A stretch of DNA of 64,000 nucleotides from Acheta domesticus (Eukaryota > Arthropoda > Insecta > Orthoptera > Gryllidae): positions 51,871,665 to 51,935,664 of the forward strand of contig JAHLJT010003656.1 of assembly GCA_031308135.1 (NCBI GenBank), in the 5' to 3' direction. Made by a program: the position numbers and the translations under genes. Each line of letters begins with the position of its first letter. Position 1 is the first letter of the stretch. Shown piece by piece: positions 32,806-43,862 of the stretch. The notes under the pieces were generated by a model. It was not told the origin of the DNA. It searched no databases and worked only from the letters and a program-made list of their open reading frames with translations.

Positions 32806-34273
32806 ATTCAGCCGGTACAATATACCGAGAAGTAAGATTGAGATTCCAATCAAGAACAATTGAATCAAGAATCGTTCCAGATATCTTGTATGAAAAACGA
32901 TCATTTCACAACCTTTTTGGATATTTGGTTCTCTCAATATTTTAGTAATAATTAGATCTCTGTGTATAGTTAAGCCAAAATCCTGCTCCAGAATACATTC
33001 AATCACCTTAAACAGATGTTTAATTATTTAAACTTCAAAAGGAAATAAAATAGACGAATCTTTTAAAATAGAATGAAATAAACGTATTAAAATATTTCTA
33101 TTATATCTCCTCTTCCCGATGCACTACATGTTTTTCTGTTTGTCTGAGTCTTTTAAAGATAAATGAAAATGTATCTGTAGTTTATTGACACTTGCTTGGA
33201 AGAACGTCAAAATACGCGGAAACGAAGTACCCAGGTTCGATTTTCGTGTAGCCAACGTTGTTTTCTCCGTGTGGATACAGCGTGGTTGTATTCTCATTCC
33301 ACCACACTGTACAATTCCACAGGAGAGTTTCAAGACCTTTCTAGAAAGCACAGTTTTCGTGCAGATTCTCTGACAGGAACGTACAGAAACTACAAGATCC
33401 CAAACTAAAAGAATACGAAGCAGAAAGTCCTGTTTACACAGTCTGCACACTTTCGGTAGAAGTTGCCGAAGACACCGGCAGGGGCTCTGCTGGCACACAA
33501 ATGATTTGCGCCATTCGAGCAGAGAGTATGTGTGTTTCTGTACATTCGTCATTCATTCGCGGCATTTTTGTATACGTGTGTTCTCAGCCTGTTGTTTTTA
33601 CGTTCATGAAAACATAGCGAGAAAAAAATAGGGAAGTAATCATTGTCGCTACAAACTGGTTGTAGCTGCAACGGCTTTAGAGTTGAGGCTCAGTAAAAAC
33701 CGCATAGAATGGATGACGCTTTGGCTACAGAAGCGAAATTCAGTAACCTCATATTTGCTCGTAAAATCAACTCACCCGAATAATGGAGAACTCAAATCCA
33801 TTATGACAAAACACAAAATCATAGAAATCACATCTAACCTAACCGCAAAATTGTGGTGTATCGACGATTTCCTGCCGCAAACCTATCCGCTAGTGAACGA
33901 TTTTGCACTAGAGGCGTATTAGCTGTTAGCTATCTGTATGAAAAAATAGATCATGTTCAAAAGTTTTCATGCCGAAATCATCGAGATTGTACTGCAAGCC
34001 ATCTGCAAGTTTAATCTGAATGAAAACTGTATCGTGTTAAAAGTCTTTTAGTAACCATTGTCTAGTTGCTTTGATTACATCGAACCATCATTTTACCAGC
34101 TGTTTCTAAATTTTGCCTCTATTTCCTTGTTTCAATTTTCTGAACAAAATAGCTTACTATTTCTAATAAAGAGCGCTAAAATAACCGACAACATTTAAAT
34201 ATAGATGAAATAAGGCACAGTTTTCTTAAAATTACCAACCCCTAATTGTTCGTACCGTAATTTTTTGTTGCAG
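32806..34273. other. Unassigned AT-rich DNA
   Basis: A 142-codon minus frame (33552-33124) has no recognisable domain, and its Cys/Arg-rich composition is unlike a typical protein. No repeat ends seen. Confidence 0.45.
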
Positions 34274-34332
34274 GTATGTTGCTGATTAAGTATTTCATCT
34301 CCTTGAAGAAAATATGCATGTCGAGACTAAAC
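34274..34332 (+). CDS. Candidate 59-nt internal exon
   Basis: Preceded by TTTTTTGTTGCAG, a good polypyrimidine tract and acceptor with a possible CTAAT branch site upstream, and followed by AAC then GTAAGT, a perfect donor. One frame stays open throughout (MLLIKYFISLKKICMSRLN, phase 2 entry). No neighbouring exon or domain supports it, and one such coincidence in 64 kb is quite possible. Confidence 0.2.
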
Positions 34333-35280
34333 GTAAGTTATTTTTTATTTGTTTGTACTTTTTCAAAAAACTGTAAACACATTCTTAATTGTAAATTTTA
34401 AATCCTTTATTATTGTATAATCTGGAGTACATAATGGTATCGTGCTTTGAGGGTTCGCTGAATTGCTAAAGGGTGCTTTCTTTCTGAATTTTGTTTTGTG
34501 TAAAATCGAAAAAGTGTTAGTTTCTATCCCCGGGAAATGCCTTAATCAAAGTTGACATAAAAAGGATTATTGGGTGGAGGAAAAATATAAATCTTTCGTT
34601 GACATTTTGCCATGCACACACAAAGAGATGCATATCACTATTTGATCATCACACATAAAATTATCCTTACGCAATAAAAGTTCTAATGACAACATGGTGC
34701 GATAGAACGTTTTATTTTAATTCTTCAATTACCTAGATTTAAAGTTGTTTCTCTCGTTGTTACAATTCATACATTTTTCCAGATGCCAAATCATTAGTAT
34801 TTCACGGTTTAAATACAATACGGTTCTTGATGCTCTAGTTTTACTAATTTTGTTTTGATCCTAAATCCGTTTAAAAGAAAATATAAACGCGAGAAGACAT
34901 TGTGACAGCAAGTAGAAAACAGAGATTTTCCGCTTTAATGAACGTCATTAGAGAGTAAACTCGGATGAATGAAAGTAAAACTTACCATGTTGAAAAAAAA
35001 AACGTTTGGGTGAACATTGAGTGACATAGAGCAAAAATACCACTTGCAGCCTGGGAGACAACTGGAATGCTGACCGAAATAACATACCAAAGAACCCTGC
35101 AACTTCTAATTGTTTTAAAATATGTTAACGAAGAAATATAAACCGTTTCAAACGAAAAATGCTTCGCGATCTTCCTTTGTTCTCTCGTGAATAAATATTC
35201 ATAATTGAGCCTTTTTCCAATCCGTTCCTTCTGCTTCGAACGAAGAAAAACAAAAGCTCAACGAAAGTCGTGAATGTCAG
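34333..35280. other. Unassigned AT-rich DNA
   Basis: Nothing recognised on either strand. Confidence 0.5.
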
Positions 35281-35420
35281 GCTCCGCATTGTTAGGGCGC
35301 CGTCTGACGGCCAAGAACGGGCGCCGTCAGCGGCGGCGCTCATCTGGACGCCTCCGCCGCCGCCGTCGCCGCCCGTGCCAAGTCGGCGTCGGAATGCTGC
35401 GCGCCACCTACTCCAGGCGA
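35280..35420. promoter_or_regulatory. CpG-rich island beside SINE-1
   Basis: CpG-dense patch (GGCGCCGTCTGACGGCC, CCGCCGCCGCCGTCGCCGCC) that ends at the SINE-1 head. Function unknown. Confidence 0.3.
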
Positions 35421-35426
35421 CAAACA

Positions 35427-35981
35427 GGGGAGGTGGCACAGGGCATCAGCTGATGTCACTACAGTGCCTCTGACCGGGAGGGCGTAGGTTCCAGTCCCGA
35501 CGATGGCAGGATTTTCGACACCAGCCAGATAGCTAGGTCCAATTCAGCCTCTCTCTGGAGGAAAATTCTAGCGGCCGGCTGCACTGATCTGCTCCGGCAG
35601 GTTGCTCTGGTTTCTCCCATTAATACCAGGCGAATGCGGGAGTAGTAACTTAACAAACAAGCCACGGGCCGCGCGCGATCTTTCCTTCCTCTTCCTTGTT
35701 CTATCCTCACCCCTTATAAACATACTTACACTAACATGCACTACACTACGACACATGCCGGGAGACCGGTCGGGAGTCTCGGCTGAGACGGTGTCCAGTT
35801 CGTGGGAGATACCTGGTTGAGAGGAAAACCCCGCTAGTCGGCGGTAGGTCGGTACCGGATCTCGCCATCCAGCGGGGAAAGACCACCGCCACCTGCCTCT
35901 TTAAAAACACCCACTTCGTTTACGGGAATAAAGATCCTTAGCAGTTGCCCTGCTCGGAATCACTACTCAACCAACCAATCC
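35427..35981 (+). mobile_element. SINE-1, near full-length copy
   Basis: The head GGGAGGTGGCACAGGGCATC (A-box-like) plus GTAGGTTCCAGTCCCGACG (B-box-like) identifies a tRNA-derived promoter. The body of about 450 bp follows with GAATTCAGCCTC, CTGGAGGAAAATTCTAGC, ACAAGCCACGG, CATGCCGGGAGACCGGTCGG and CCATCCAGCGGGG, ending in a CAACCAACCAATC-type tail. Length of about 550 bp is long for a tRNA-SINE. Open frames here are shadows. Confidence 0.85.
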
Positions 35982-36560
35982 TGGCGACGGCAACGGCTAC
36001 TCTCTTCAAGGAAGTCATCAATAGAAATATGTAAATACACAAACGTAAATATGTACGTATATTAAAAACACCCTCAAATTTTCTTTTTCTTCTGGTCATA
36101 AAATGACACTTCACTATATGTGTACGTTTTCTACAGTTCAGTGAGTAATGCAGTTTTTCAAATTATTCTCCGTGTCCTCGCGAAAGGAAGTAATGGGTGA
36201 TAAAGGCCAAAATCTGCAGCTTCTATTCCTTAGCAATAGTTTTTATTACACGGGAGCTAATATTTTCTTATCGATTTTTGCCCAAAACACTCATATCCAC
36301 CTGTTTCCATAATTCAACAAGGAGTTGAAAAAGTCAGTAGTATAGTATAGTATATTCTTCAACGAGCGTGCAACGAAAGCTTTTATTCACGAGTTGATAT
36401 TTACGGCACGAGCAACGTGGGAGCGAGTGTCGGAATTTCTACGAGTGAATAATAGCCTCCCTACGCGAGTAGAAGACTACACTTTCTCTGCGACTTTGAA
36501 ACTGATGTATTAAAAATACTAAATGAACGCCCTAACGCCCTAACTCAGTGTTCTCTGACA
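35982..36560. other. Unassigned AT-rich DNA
   Basis: Nothing recognised except TAGTATAGTATAGTAT near 36340. Confidence 0.5.
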
Positions 36561-36610
36561 AACACCAACTCGCATACTAATTTGTTCTAACTAACACCAA
36601 CTCGCATACT
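36561..36610. repeat. Short tandem duplication, 32-bp spacing
   Basis: AACACCAACTCGCATACT occurs at 36561-36578 and again exactly at 36593-36610. Confidence 0.8.
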
Positions 36611-36799
36611 GTTTCGTGGTTCACGAATGTGTACATTCTGGAGTAGTCGTTGAGAAAAATAATTACGATATGAGACATCATTGCTATTGCACCCTTATGA
36701 CTATTACGTAGTTGATGCTGACTGTAATTGAAGATGATTCACATTATAAGTCAAATCCATCTTTTCCAGCTCATTTAAAATTGTTTCTGCGCAAACGTT

Positions 36800-37160
36800 C
36801 TGGTGTAGCGGTTAGCGTAACGGACTGCTGTACCCAAGTTCGTGGGTTCAAATCTGGTCGAAGCCGTGTATTTTTAAGGGCGAAAAAATCCTTCGTGCGC
36901 CTTCCTTCGGAGGGGAAGTAAAGCCGGCTGTCCCATGTTAGTAGATTTACTTGCATGTAAAAGATCCTCTAGCCTAAGTGAAGCCTCTGAGCTAAACTCA
37001 AATGTTGTCGGTAAAAGATATTATCTTGGGCTGTTTTGTCGCCCAAGATAATACCTTCTTTCTCCGCTAGTTGGTGAAAGGAGTATAGCAAAATGTGATT
37101 GGTCAGACAGAAGAGCAGGCCTCATGGCCTGAGTCTCGCCACGTAAAATAAGGCTTCAAT
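36800..37160 (+). mobile_element. tRNA-derived SINE, family 2, full-length copy
   Basis: tRNA-like head with A-box TAGCGGTTAGCG (36806-36817) and B-box GGTTCAAATCT (36845-36855). The body carries CCTTCCTTCGGAGGGG and AAAGCCGGCTGTCCCATG, a phrase common in insect SINEs. The 3' half is GTCGCCCAAGATAATACC to GTAAAATAAGGC, shared with 4650-4945. The head suggests descent from a tRNA gene of uncertain specificity. Confidence 0.85.
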
Positions 37161-38784
37161 TCAATCAAAACGCTAGCAAATGAGCTCAGATTTCACGTTT
37201 AGGAAGCGATCGCGTGAAAACTTTGAAATTTCCAATTTAATGCGGAGAATGAGTCACATTGAAGGTGCCCGGGGGGGAATAGAAGATTGGAGTATCATCT
37301 CCAAGAAAATGGAAAAAACAGGCAAGATCCGTTGGTGGGAGAAGTTGCGTAATCCGAAGACTAGAGACACAAGAATTCAGAATAAAAATTGCGAAGACTA
37401 CGCTTTCGTATTTTTAATTATTTTACCTAATCATTCTGCATGTTCTACTTTAAGCTTTCGAGTGTTTTGTATTTCTAGTGCCAATTCTCTTACGAAAAAA
37501 ATATAGTTTAGTACTGTATAACATTTTATAAATAATTTCAAAATTAAAGTAATAAAGATACTCTTTTGTAAGCATAGCAATAAAATAAAATGCCCTCAAT
37601 TATTCTCTCTTAGCAGGTATTTTGTTATTCACCATTACCTTAATGTGTGCTATGTAAGAAAGACTCTCAATATTTGAAGTTTGGCAGGTGAGAGGCGTTT
37701 GAAAATTTCGTAATATTCACCGGTGGGGATAGGTGAGGAGCGTGCTACCTGCAGTATCCTTTCTCGTTGGAAGCAGACGCAACAAACGAGCACTTCCGCT
37801 AGAAGAGGGTGATCTATGGGCGGTGGGCAGTCGCTGTGCCAGAGCGGTCGGGGCGGCTCTTGGCAGCTGGTGAGCAGCCCCCCTCCCCTACCCCCTACCC
37901 CCCATCCCTCGACGTTTGAGGCGCCGCCAAGCGCCCCACGCGTTGCCGGCCACGTGGGGTATTTACAGCTGCGACACGCACAACGGATTTTCGAAAAGGT
38001 TCTAGAATTCCTCGAATCACCAGATCACCTCTACTGATTTTGGCCTCTAAGAGTAATAATGTTGAAGGAGGAATTTTATATTAATTTACTTTCTGTTCCA
38101 TAATTGACTTTCTGTATTTCAGTTTTATAAACCACCTTTCACGTTACAGGAATTTGTTCATAAACTGACATATCACACAGAGTCTCTGCCGTTTATGGCA
38201 CGAATAATTGCATTTTCACATGTTCAACCAATCGCAGCGAGAGAATCGTGGGGTAAACAGAAGGGCCTGTCGTTTTTCGTACAGATGTCAAATACCCGTG
38301 ACATCACAATAAAATTCTTCCCATAAATAACTTTGCTGTCGTAAACACTAGAGTGCTGTTATACAGAAAAATAATGTACGCAAGTCGTTTATAATGTTGC
38401 TTCATTGCAGTCGTTTTAATTTGCACACTCGCCCCTAATGCCGCCCGTTTTCTAAATATTTACTCATGCAGTAAATCTTAACATTATCAACTACTTGCGT
38501 ATTATAATAATATCAAAGTATTGCGTGTAAGTGCGAACTACTTTGCGGAATGATCTGCTGTTGAAAATTTCGTGCAAAACAAGAACTTGAGTAAAATATT
38601 TCCAAAAATGTGAATTCTTGTATGACTGCTTGGAACTAGTGAAATATATCCAGAACGCAATAAACGTTCACACTCTTACTACTAAGTAAACGATTATGCG
38701 TTGCTTCGTCTAAATTTCTCTGTGTACTGCGTTTCTATTTCTGTCATTTGGAAAGATAAACTGGAACTAAGAAAACTCAGTGAC
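37161..38784. other. Unassigned DNA
   Basis: Includes a small GC-rich patch (37810-37980). The 108-codon frame at 37180-37506 begins at the SINE tail and has no domain. Confidence 0.45.
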
Positions 38785-39085
38785 GTTTTGCCTCGCGTTC
38801 TCCCTGATCAGCTGGCCCGAGGCATTCCCAGCCAGTGCAGCGCTCGCTTCCTGAGCGCCTGCCGGGGGTCAGCGAGGGAGCGCCGGTGCTGCCAAGTGGC
38901 CCGCGCGAGCAGTAAGAATTCCTCGTCATTCTCTCCCCGCGTGACGCACGAGGCGACCAGAGAAGTCGGCTGAGCGCTTAAGCAGCTCCCGAGCGCCGTG
39001 CCAAGCGCCTGGCGATGGGACGACCCAACGCAGCGATTACCGGCACGTTCTCGAGAGCATAGCACACGCAATGATGGACGCTGAG
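38785..39085 (+). promoter_or_regulatory. CpG island with candidate first exon
   Basis: A non-repetitive CpG-rich 300-bp island ends with ATGATGGACGCTGAG (39071-39085) directly followed by GTGAGG, an acceptable donor. If real, this would be a promoter, 5' UTR and five-codon first coding exon. No TATA box is obvious. No downstream exon was identified in the window. Confidence 0.25.
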
Positions 39086-39091
39086 GTGAGG

Positions 39092-39732
39092 GCAATCCTA
39101 ATTTGTTGGGAATCGGAACCTTCATTATGTCTAATCCTTCGAATCTCATGGCAATTGAATCTTTCGGACTGAAATATTATCAGAATTGTTATACTACAGT
39201 ATTGGAGATGTAAACTTTAGATAGAATCGTCGAGCTGGCAATAAAGACGCTACTTTCCACTTTGTGTTGGCATTGGAAACTTTTGTGATAGAATGTGAAT
39301 TTATTTCTTCAGATTTAGTGAATTTGATCATCCTGTCCTGAGTATCAATTGGTGAAAACATCCTCCATTTCTCTTGAATTGAAAAATTTTCAATTTTGTG
39401 AATAAATTATGATTTGATTAAAAATATTATTTTAAATAAATATTAATTATATAAATTATTTCCAGAGTAATTTAAGTATAAAGGGCATTTCTAAGATGTC
39501 TGCGATTGCTTGATTGCTAAGATGTTTGCGAAGATTAATTAAGTTTTTTTTATTCTGGCCCTCAAGAAAATGTGTGCAGATAAATTTCTTTCCGCCACAC
39601 GTCATAAATAATTTTTACTGTTTTTTGACAAATAAATAATTAAAATAAAATAAATAAAATCTCTGGATTGGAAAGGTTTTTTAAAAAGCTTAAATATGAA
39701 AGAGGGAGTAGCCGAACACAACGTTGAGTAAC
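39092..39732. other. Unassigned AT-rich DNA
   Basis: Nothing recognised beyond a small inverted repeat near 39385. Confidence 0.5.
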
Positions 39733-39824
39733 TGGTGAGTTAAAGAGGTGGTGATTTAAAGAGTGATGGTGAGTTAAAGAGTGATGGTGAGTTAAAGAGT
39801 GATGGTGAGTTAAAGAGTGATGGT
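39733..39824. repeat. 18-bp tandem repeat
   Basis: Three perfect GATGGTGAGTTAAAGAGT units plus degenerate ones on the left. The sequence decays rightward into GAGTGATGG words up to about 39930. Confidence 0.9.
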
Positions 39825-39946
39825 TAGTGGTGAGCCAGGGAGGGAGAGTAGTGATTGATGGTGGGTGGGTGAGTGATGGTGAGTGGGTAAGTGATGGTGA
39901 GTAGTGAGTGAGTGAGTGATGGAGAGTTGTGAATGATTAAGTGATG

Positions 39947-39974
39947 GTGTGTATGTGTGTGTGTGTGTGTGTGC
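39947..39974. repeat. (GT)n microsatellite
   Basis: Short GT run with one AT interruption. Confidence 0.9.
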
Positions 39975-40059
39975 GAAATGAGGCAATTGAGAGCAAGGAA
40001 GAAGTAGAAGGGGGTAGATTGTCATGAACGATTAGTAATTCAGTGTGCGGGGGCATTTA

Positions 40060-40290
40060 AACACTCGAGTGAGAGTGCGAGGGAAAGAGCGGAAAGCGAT
40101 TGTTCGCGGGCCGACCGAGCGGCGCGGCTCCCGAGGTGAGAGGCACGTGAGGAAGAAGGGGGAGCCAGGAGAGCAGCTGTCGGGACATGCATAATTTATG
40201 CGCAGCATGAATAGATGATGCGGACAGGGCTTACGGGCGCGCTGAGGCTCGTGGCTCCGAAGCGAGGAGCGCCGGGATCCGCTGTGAGAG
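40060..40290. promoter_or_regulatory. CpG-rich island
   Basis: CpG-rich with GGCTCCCGAGGTGAGAGG, a possible donor, and ATAATTTATGCGC near 40190. Regulatory role is speculative. Confidence 0.25.
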
Positions 40291-40768
40291 TGTGTGTGTT
40301 AGGGGGGGGGGTGTCGAGGGCAGCCCTGGAGGGAGAGGGCGATAATGCTGACTGGCAAGAAACAAGGTTATGACGAGCAAACTGTTAGAGCTTTTGTCCG
40401 CTGTACAGTGGTCTCTCATGAAGACACTAGTTGAATGTGACGTCGCCGACGTTGTAAACTGTTTTAAATGTATTTTCGTGTGTTGAAAATTTCTTTCATA
40501 CTTCATTACTTTTATTCCTAGCTTTGTTCAAATATATTCTTACTGTATCTGGCATGGACATGCCAATGAATCGTAGTTGTTAATGTTGTATTTCCGTTCA
40601 AAAATTCCCGACGCCCAATGGCCTTGTATCTCAACTCCATACGTAATATGAACTGGTAATATTTGAATTTCAAAATTATAATCTCCGTAAAAAATTCTTG
40701 CAGGTTTGGATGATGCGAATTGTTAGAATTTAGTGCAGCTACATTTTTACGTTTTTTACTAACATGAA

Positions 40769-41114
40769 ATTAAGAAATGTAAAAATAAGATAAAAAATGA
40801 ATAAAGTTCATACAATTTTAGAAACGATTCAATACAAGCGATTACAATGGTTTGGTCATGTGAAAAGAATGAAAGATAATAGAATTCCAAAAATAATTTA
40901 AGAGTGGTTTCCGGCGGGTAGGAAGAAAAGAGGAAGACCTAAACACGGCTGGTTGAGAGAAATGAAGGGAATTTTGAAGGACAAGAACTTAACAGACAAG
41001 GATTATGAAGATCGGGACAACTGGAGAAATAAAATTAAAATTATGTAATTTATTAGAATTGTGGGTAACAGATAGTTATTTTCTATAACATTGTAAAACT
41101 GTGAAATAAATAAA
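40769..41114 (+). mobile_element. 5'-truncated LINE insertion, 346 bp
   Basis: Flanked by identical 12-bp TACTAACATGAA (40757-40768 and 41115-41126) and ending in an AAATAAATAAAT tail. This is the structure made by target-primed reverse transcription. It carries the last 84 codons of the LINE protein, described separately. Confidence 0.9.
40797..41048 (+). pseudogene. LINE polyprotein C-terminal fragment
   Basis: Encodes ETIQYKRLQWFGHVKRM, then KKRGRPKHGWLREMKGIL and a final DRDNWRNKI. The FGHV.RM ... GRP ... W module is typical of the C-terminal end of many non-LTR retrotransposon proteins; the clade cannot be fixed from this piece. A TAA at 40899-40901 interrupts it. The reverse transcriptase catalytic region is absent. 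Confidence 0.85.
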
Positions 41115-41126
41115 TACTAACATGAA

Positions 41127-42439
41127 CGTAAATGATAACATGTAAGCTGTTCTTCTGCGTTATTCTCAAATGCTAATATAAGATCATTCTCAATTAGTTC
41201 GGAAAATTCTGAAGCAAAATATTTTACAACTACATTTGATTCCCATGAGTTGCTTAACACTTCCGTATTTCTGTCCCGCAATTTTTTAATATTTTAAAAC
41301 TCTACAAACTCAGACTGATTTGTGTTTAAAAGGCGAATATATAAGCCTTAAAACGTTACGATTTTGTATGTTTATGTGATTAATATACAAATATGTGAAT
41401 AAGCTGTCACATTAAATTGAACATCGATCTTTGCAGGCTTAAGTGCATTCTCTAGTATTACTTATATTTCTAGTTTTCTTCATATTCACTTGATGTTCTT
41501 CAAATTTAATCTTCCAAGGTAATTTGAAAATTTATTAAAAAATATGTATGAAATACAGCATTCTAACGAATCCACAACAAATTTTTGTTAACAATCAGTG
41601 TTGCCATCCTACTCCTCCATCAATTCCTCTTGGAAGAAAATTATGATGTCCCCAATCACCAAGGGATACTGGGGTTTAATGAACATCACCTACATAGATC
41701 TATTTGGCAGGCATTAGTTGAATTCTCCGTCTGTCCACTAAGATCGCAGCACTAAAACACGTTTTTGGAAATTTCTTAAGATTTTCTGTCCGGATTCTAA
41801 AACAATTATCAGTTCACCGCCTGGAGACCACGCGTCGAATGACACGTCACATGTCTCGATTGGTGGACGGGAAGTGGTCAGCCGGAACCACACACTTACA
41901 CGCACGCGCGCGCGCAGTTTCTCGGATTCCTTATGGGGATGTGCGGTCTTCCTCTTAGTGGTTAAAATAGACAAAACTAACGGTAACGAAAAATCCCAAA
42001 AACTTCTAGGCAACATCCTCAATGAAAGGTTAGGCGAAGGAGCAATGGAGAGGAAGTGAATGGGTGCCTTCGAGAACCGCGGTGCCTTAGGAGTCCCCAC
42101 AGCACCTACCAACGCGATGGAGGTTGTTCCAGATGTAGCCCCTGCCCCTTTATACAAAAATGAATTCATTCTTAGGATATAATCCACATTTTTTGTTACT
42201 GTTTGTTACAAAGTTGTACAAATGAAATGTTATGGAAATGTTCATATTTACTTACAGTAATCTTTGAAATTTCGGAGGACGAGTGATTGGGTGCCAGTAG
42301 TCCAGAGTAGGCTTACGCATTGTCGAAAGAGAGGCAAGGAGTATAATAATACATGCCGATAATCAAGAATTGACCATTCGGCCGCCCCTAGCCAGGCTCC
42401 TAACTGCCTAGGAAGGCCGAGCTGGCCCTGCGGCCGGGT
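41127..42439. other. Unassigned DNA with a 149-codon minus frame
   Basis: The minus frame 42187-41738 has ordinary composition but no motif I recognise, and no splice or promoter context. CAGTGTTGCCATCC at about 41599 resembles a hAT end, but no partner end was found. Confidence 0.4.
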
Positions 42440-43000
42440 CAAGCAGGGGGTTGCTGCCGGCTCAGAGGAGCCCAGGGGAGCGCCAGGAGCCCGCCCCGGC
42501 TCTCCCCCGCCTCTTCCCGCCTCGCTCCCTCCTGCCTCTTCCTGCCCCGCCTCGCATCCCACGTCCTTCTTGCCTCAACCCGCCTCTCCACCTTTCGTCC
42601 CACCGTACCTCCCCCGTCTCGCTCCTCTCTGCGTCCTGGTTGGCCCCGCCACTCCCACCTTCGCTCTGCCCCTCCCCTCCCCACCCCGCCCCGCCTCTCC
42701 CCATCCTCCCAGGCCTCGCATCCCCTCACCCCCGTCTTGCCTCGCCCCGACCTTCCCTTCCCCGCCACGCTCCACCCTGCCTCTTCCTCCCTCGCTTTGA
42801 CCAGCCCGGCCTCGCACCCCTTCACCTCCGTCTTGCCTCACCCCGCCTTTCCCCGCTTCGTCCCACTGTACCTCTCCGCGCCTCGTCCCGCCCCCCACGA
42901 CTCGCCTGTCCCCGCCACGCCCGATCTCGCACTTCCCCCTCCTCTTCGGCCTCGGTCTACTCCGCCCTGCTCCTCCCAGCCCTGCCCCGCCCCGCCCGCG
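42440..43000. repeat. Pyrimidine-rich minisatellite
   Basis: About 560 bp of degenerate CCCCGCCTCTCC / CCTCGTCCC units, C-rich on the plus strand and G-rich on the minus. It is a strand-flipped equivalent of 56775-57312. The 251-codon plus frame and several minus frames across it are low-complexity products of composition. Confidence 0.8.
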
Positions 43001-43400
43001 GGCACCGCGCCGCCGGAGCAAAAACCAGGAGCCGCTCGTTAGCGCCGTTGGGCGCCAAGATTTATGGCACATTGTGCGCCGCGCCGGCCACTCGCGAATC
43101 GGTCGCCGGCCTCGGACACGCCGCGCCGCGCCGGCCCGCGCAAAAACAGGTGTTGGCTCTTCTCCGGGCCCCCCGCGCCGCTTGGCTTTCCATATGCACG
43201 CCGTGAACTAATAAAAATGTCTCCTTGCTTGTCGTCTGTTTTCAGTCGTGCGTGCTCTGAGCATCGGGCAGTGGAGACAGTGTTTTCCAAATCTTGGTTG
43301 CGAGACGCAGAGATCGATCATGCCTGTTAAGTTTGTCGCGGGCGTAGTTGTCTCGCGGGCGGCCTCCTCGGGGATGTCGTTTCTCTGCATCGCTCCACTT
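43001..43400. promoter_or_regulatory. CpG island downstream of the C-rich minisatellite
   Basis: Non-repetitive CpG-rich sequence with TTGGGCGCCAAGATTTATGG (an Abd-B/Cdx-like TTTATGG) and ACTAATAAAAATG. It ends at the LINE insertion at 43414. Promoter or enhancer function is inference. Confidence 0.3.
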
Positions 43401-43413
43401 ATTGGCGACGTCT

Positions 43414-43852
43414 TTTTTTACTGATTGTTTTCCGAGAATACATAGATCAGTACATTAAAATACTGTACATATGTGGTGAAGACTTACATTCTAATTTACT
43501 TAAAATTACACTATAAACTAATTTGGGTGCAGAAATCTTTTCCAGACACCTCTAAAAACAATCTATTTTTGAAAATTTGAGTAGGAATGCCTGGTATGGA
43601 TATCTATTTTTTATTCTGGTTCTGTGAGAGGGAGTCTGAAGTTGATTAGGTGTGTAATTTGAGGTATGGAGTGATAGAAGTGGGTGGAGAGGTAGGTCAT
43701 GTGGTGTTGCATGGAGTCAATTTGGAATTCTTCGTGAAGCTGTGAGTTTGTGACAAACCAAGGAGCATTTGTAATGGTTCTAAGAAAATGGTTCTGAACT
43801 ATTTGAAGCTTTTTAAGGTTTGATTTTGCGGCGGAGAGCCAAACTGGGCAGG
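43414..43852 (-). mobile_element. 5'-truncated Jockey-type LINE, 439 bp
   Basis: Flanked by identical 10-bp GGCGACGTCT (43404-43413 and 43853-43862). On the minus strand it ends in an A-rich tail (plus-strand TTTTTTTA at 43414). It contains the C-terminal end of a reverse transcriptase protein and about 190 bp of 3' UTR. Confidence 0.9.
43611..43852 (-). pseudogene. Jockey-type LINE protein, C-terminal fragment
   Basis: Starting at the 5' truncation, the minus strand reads CPVWLSAAKSNLKKLQIVQN, then RTITNAPWFVTN and LHEEF, and stops at 43611-43613 with the frame intact. The order CP.W..AAK ... LQ..QN ... NAPW.V is diagnostic of the Jockey clade region after the RT fingers and palm. It is related to, but clearly distinct from, the copy at 51618-52312. 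The uninterrupted frame suggests a fairly young insertion. Confidence 0.9.
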
Positions 43853-43862
43853 GGCGACGTCT

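Noticed and set aside
33124..33552. 142-codon minus frame
   Set aside because: No domain; Cys/Arg-rich composition is unlike a typical protein.
41738..42187. 149-codon minus frame with ordinary composition
   Set aside because: No recognisable motif, no splice or promoter context, and no second line of evidence.
43040..43056. TGGCGCCCAACG on the minus strand, like a tRNA-Lys primer-binding site
   Set aside because: No LTR end adjoins it and it lies in a CpG-rich stretch where such a match is likely by chance.
42451..43206. 251-codon plus-strand frame, the longest in the window
   Set aside because: Pro/Ser/Leu-rich translation of a pyrimidine-rich minisatellite, with equally long minus frames opposite.
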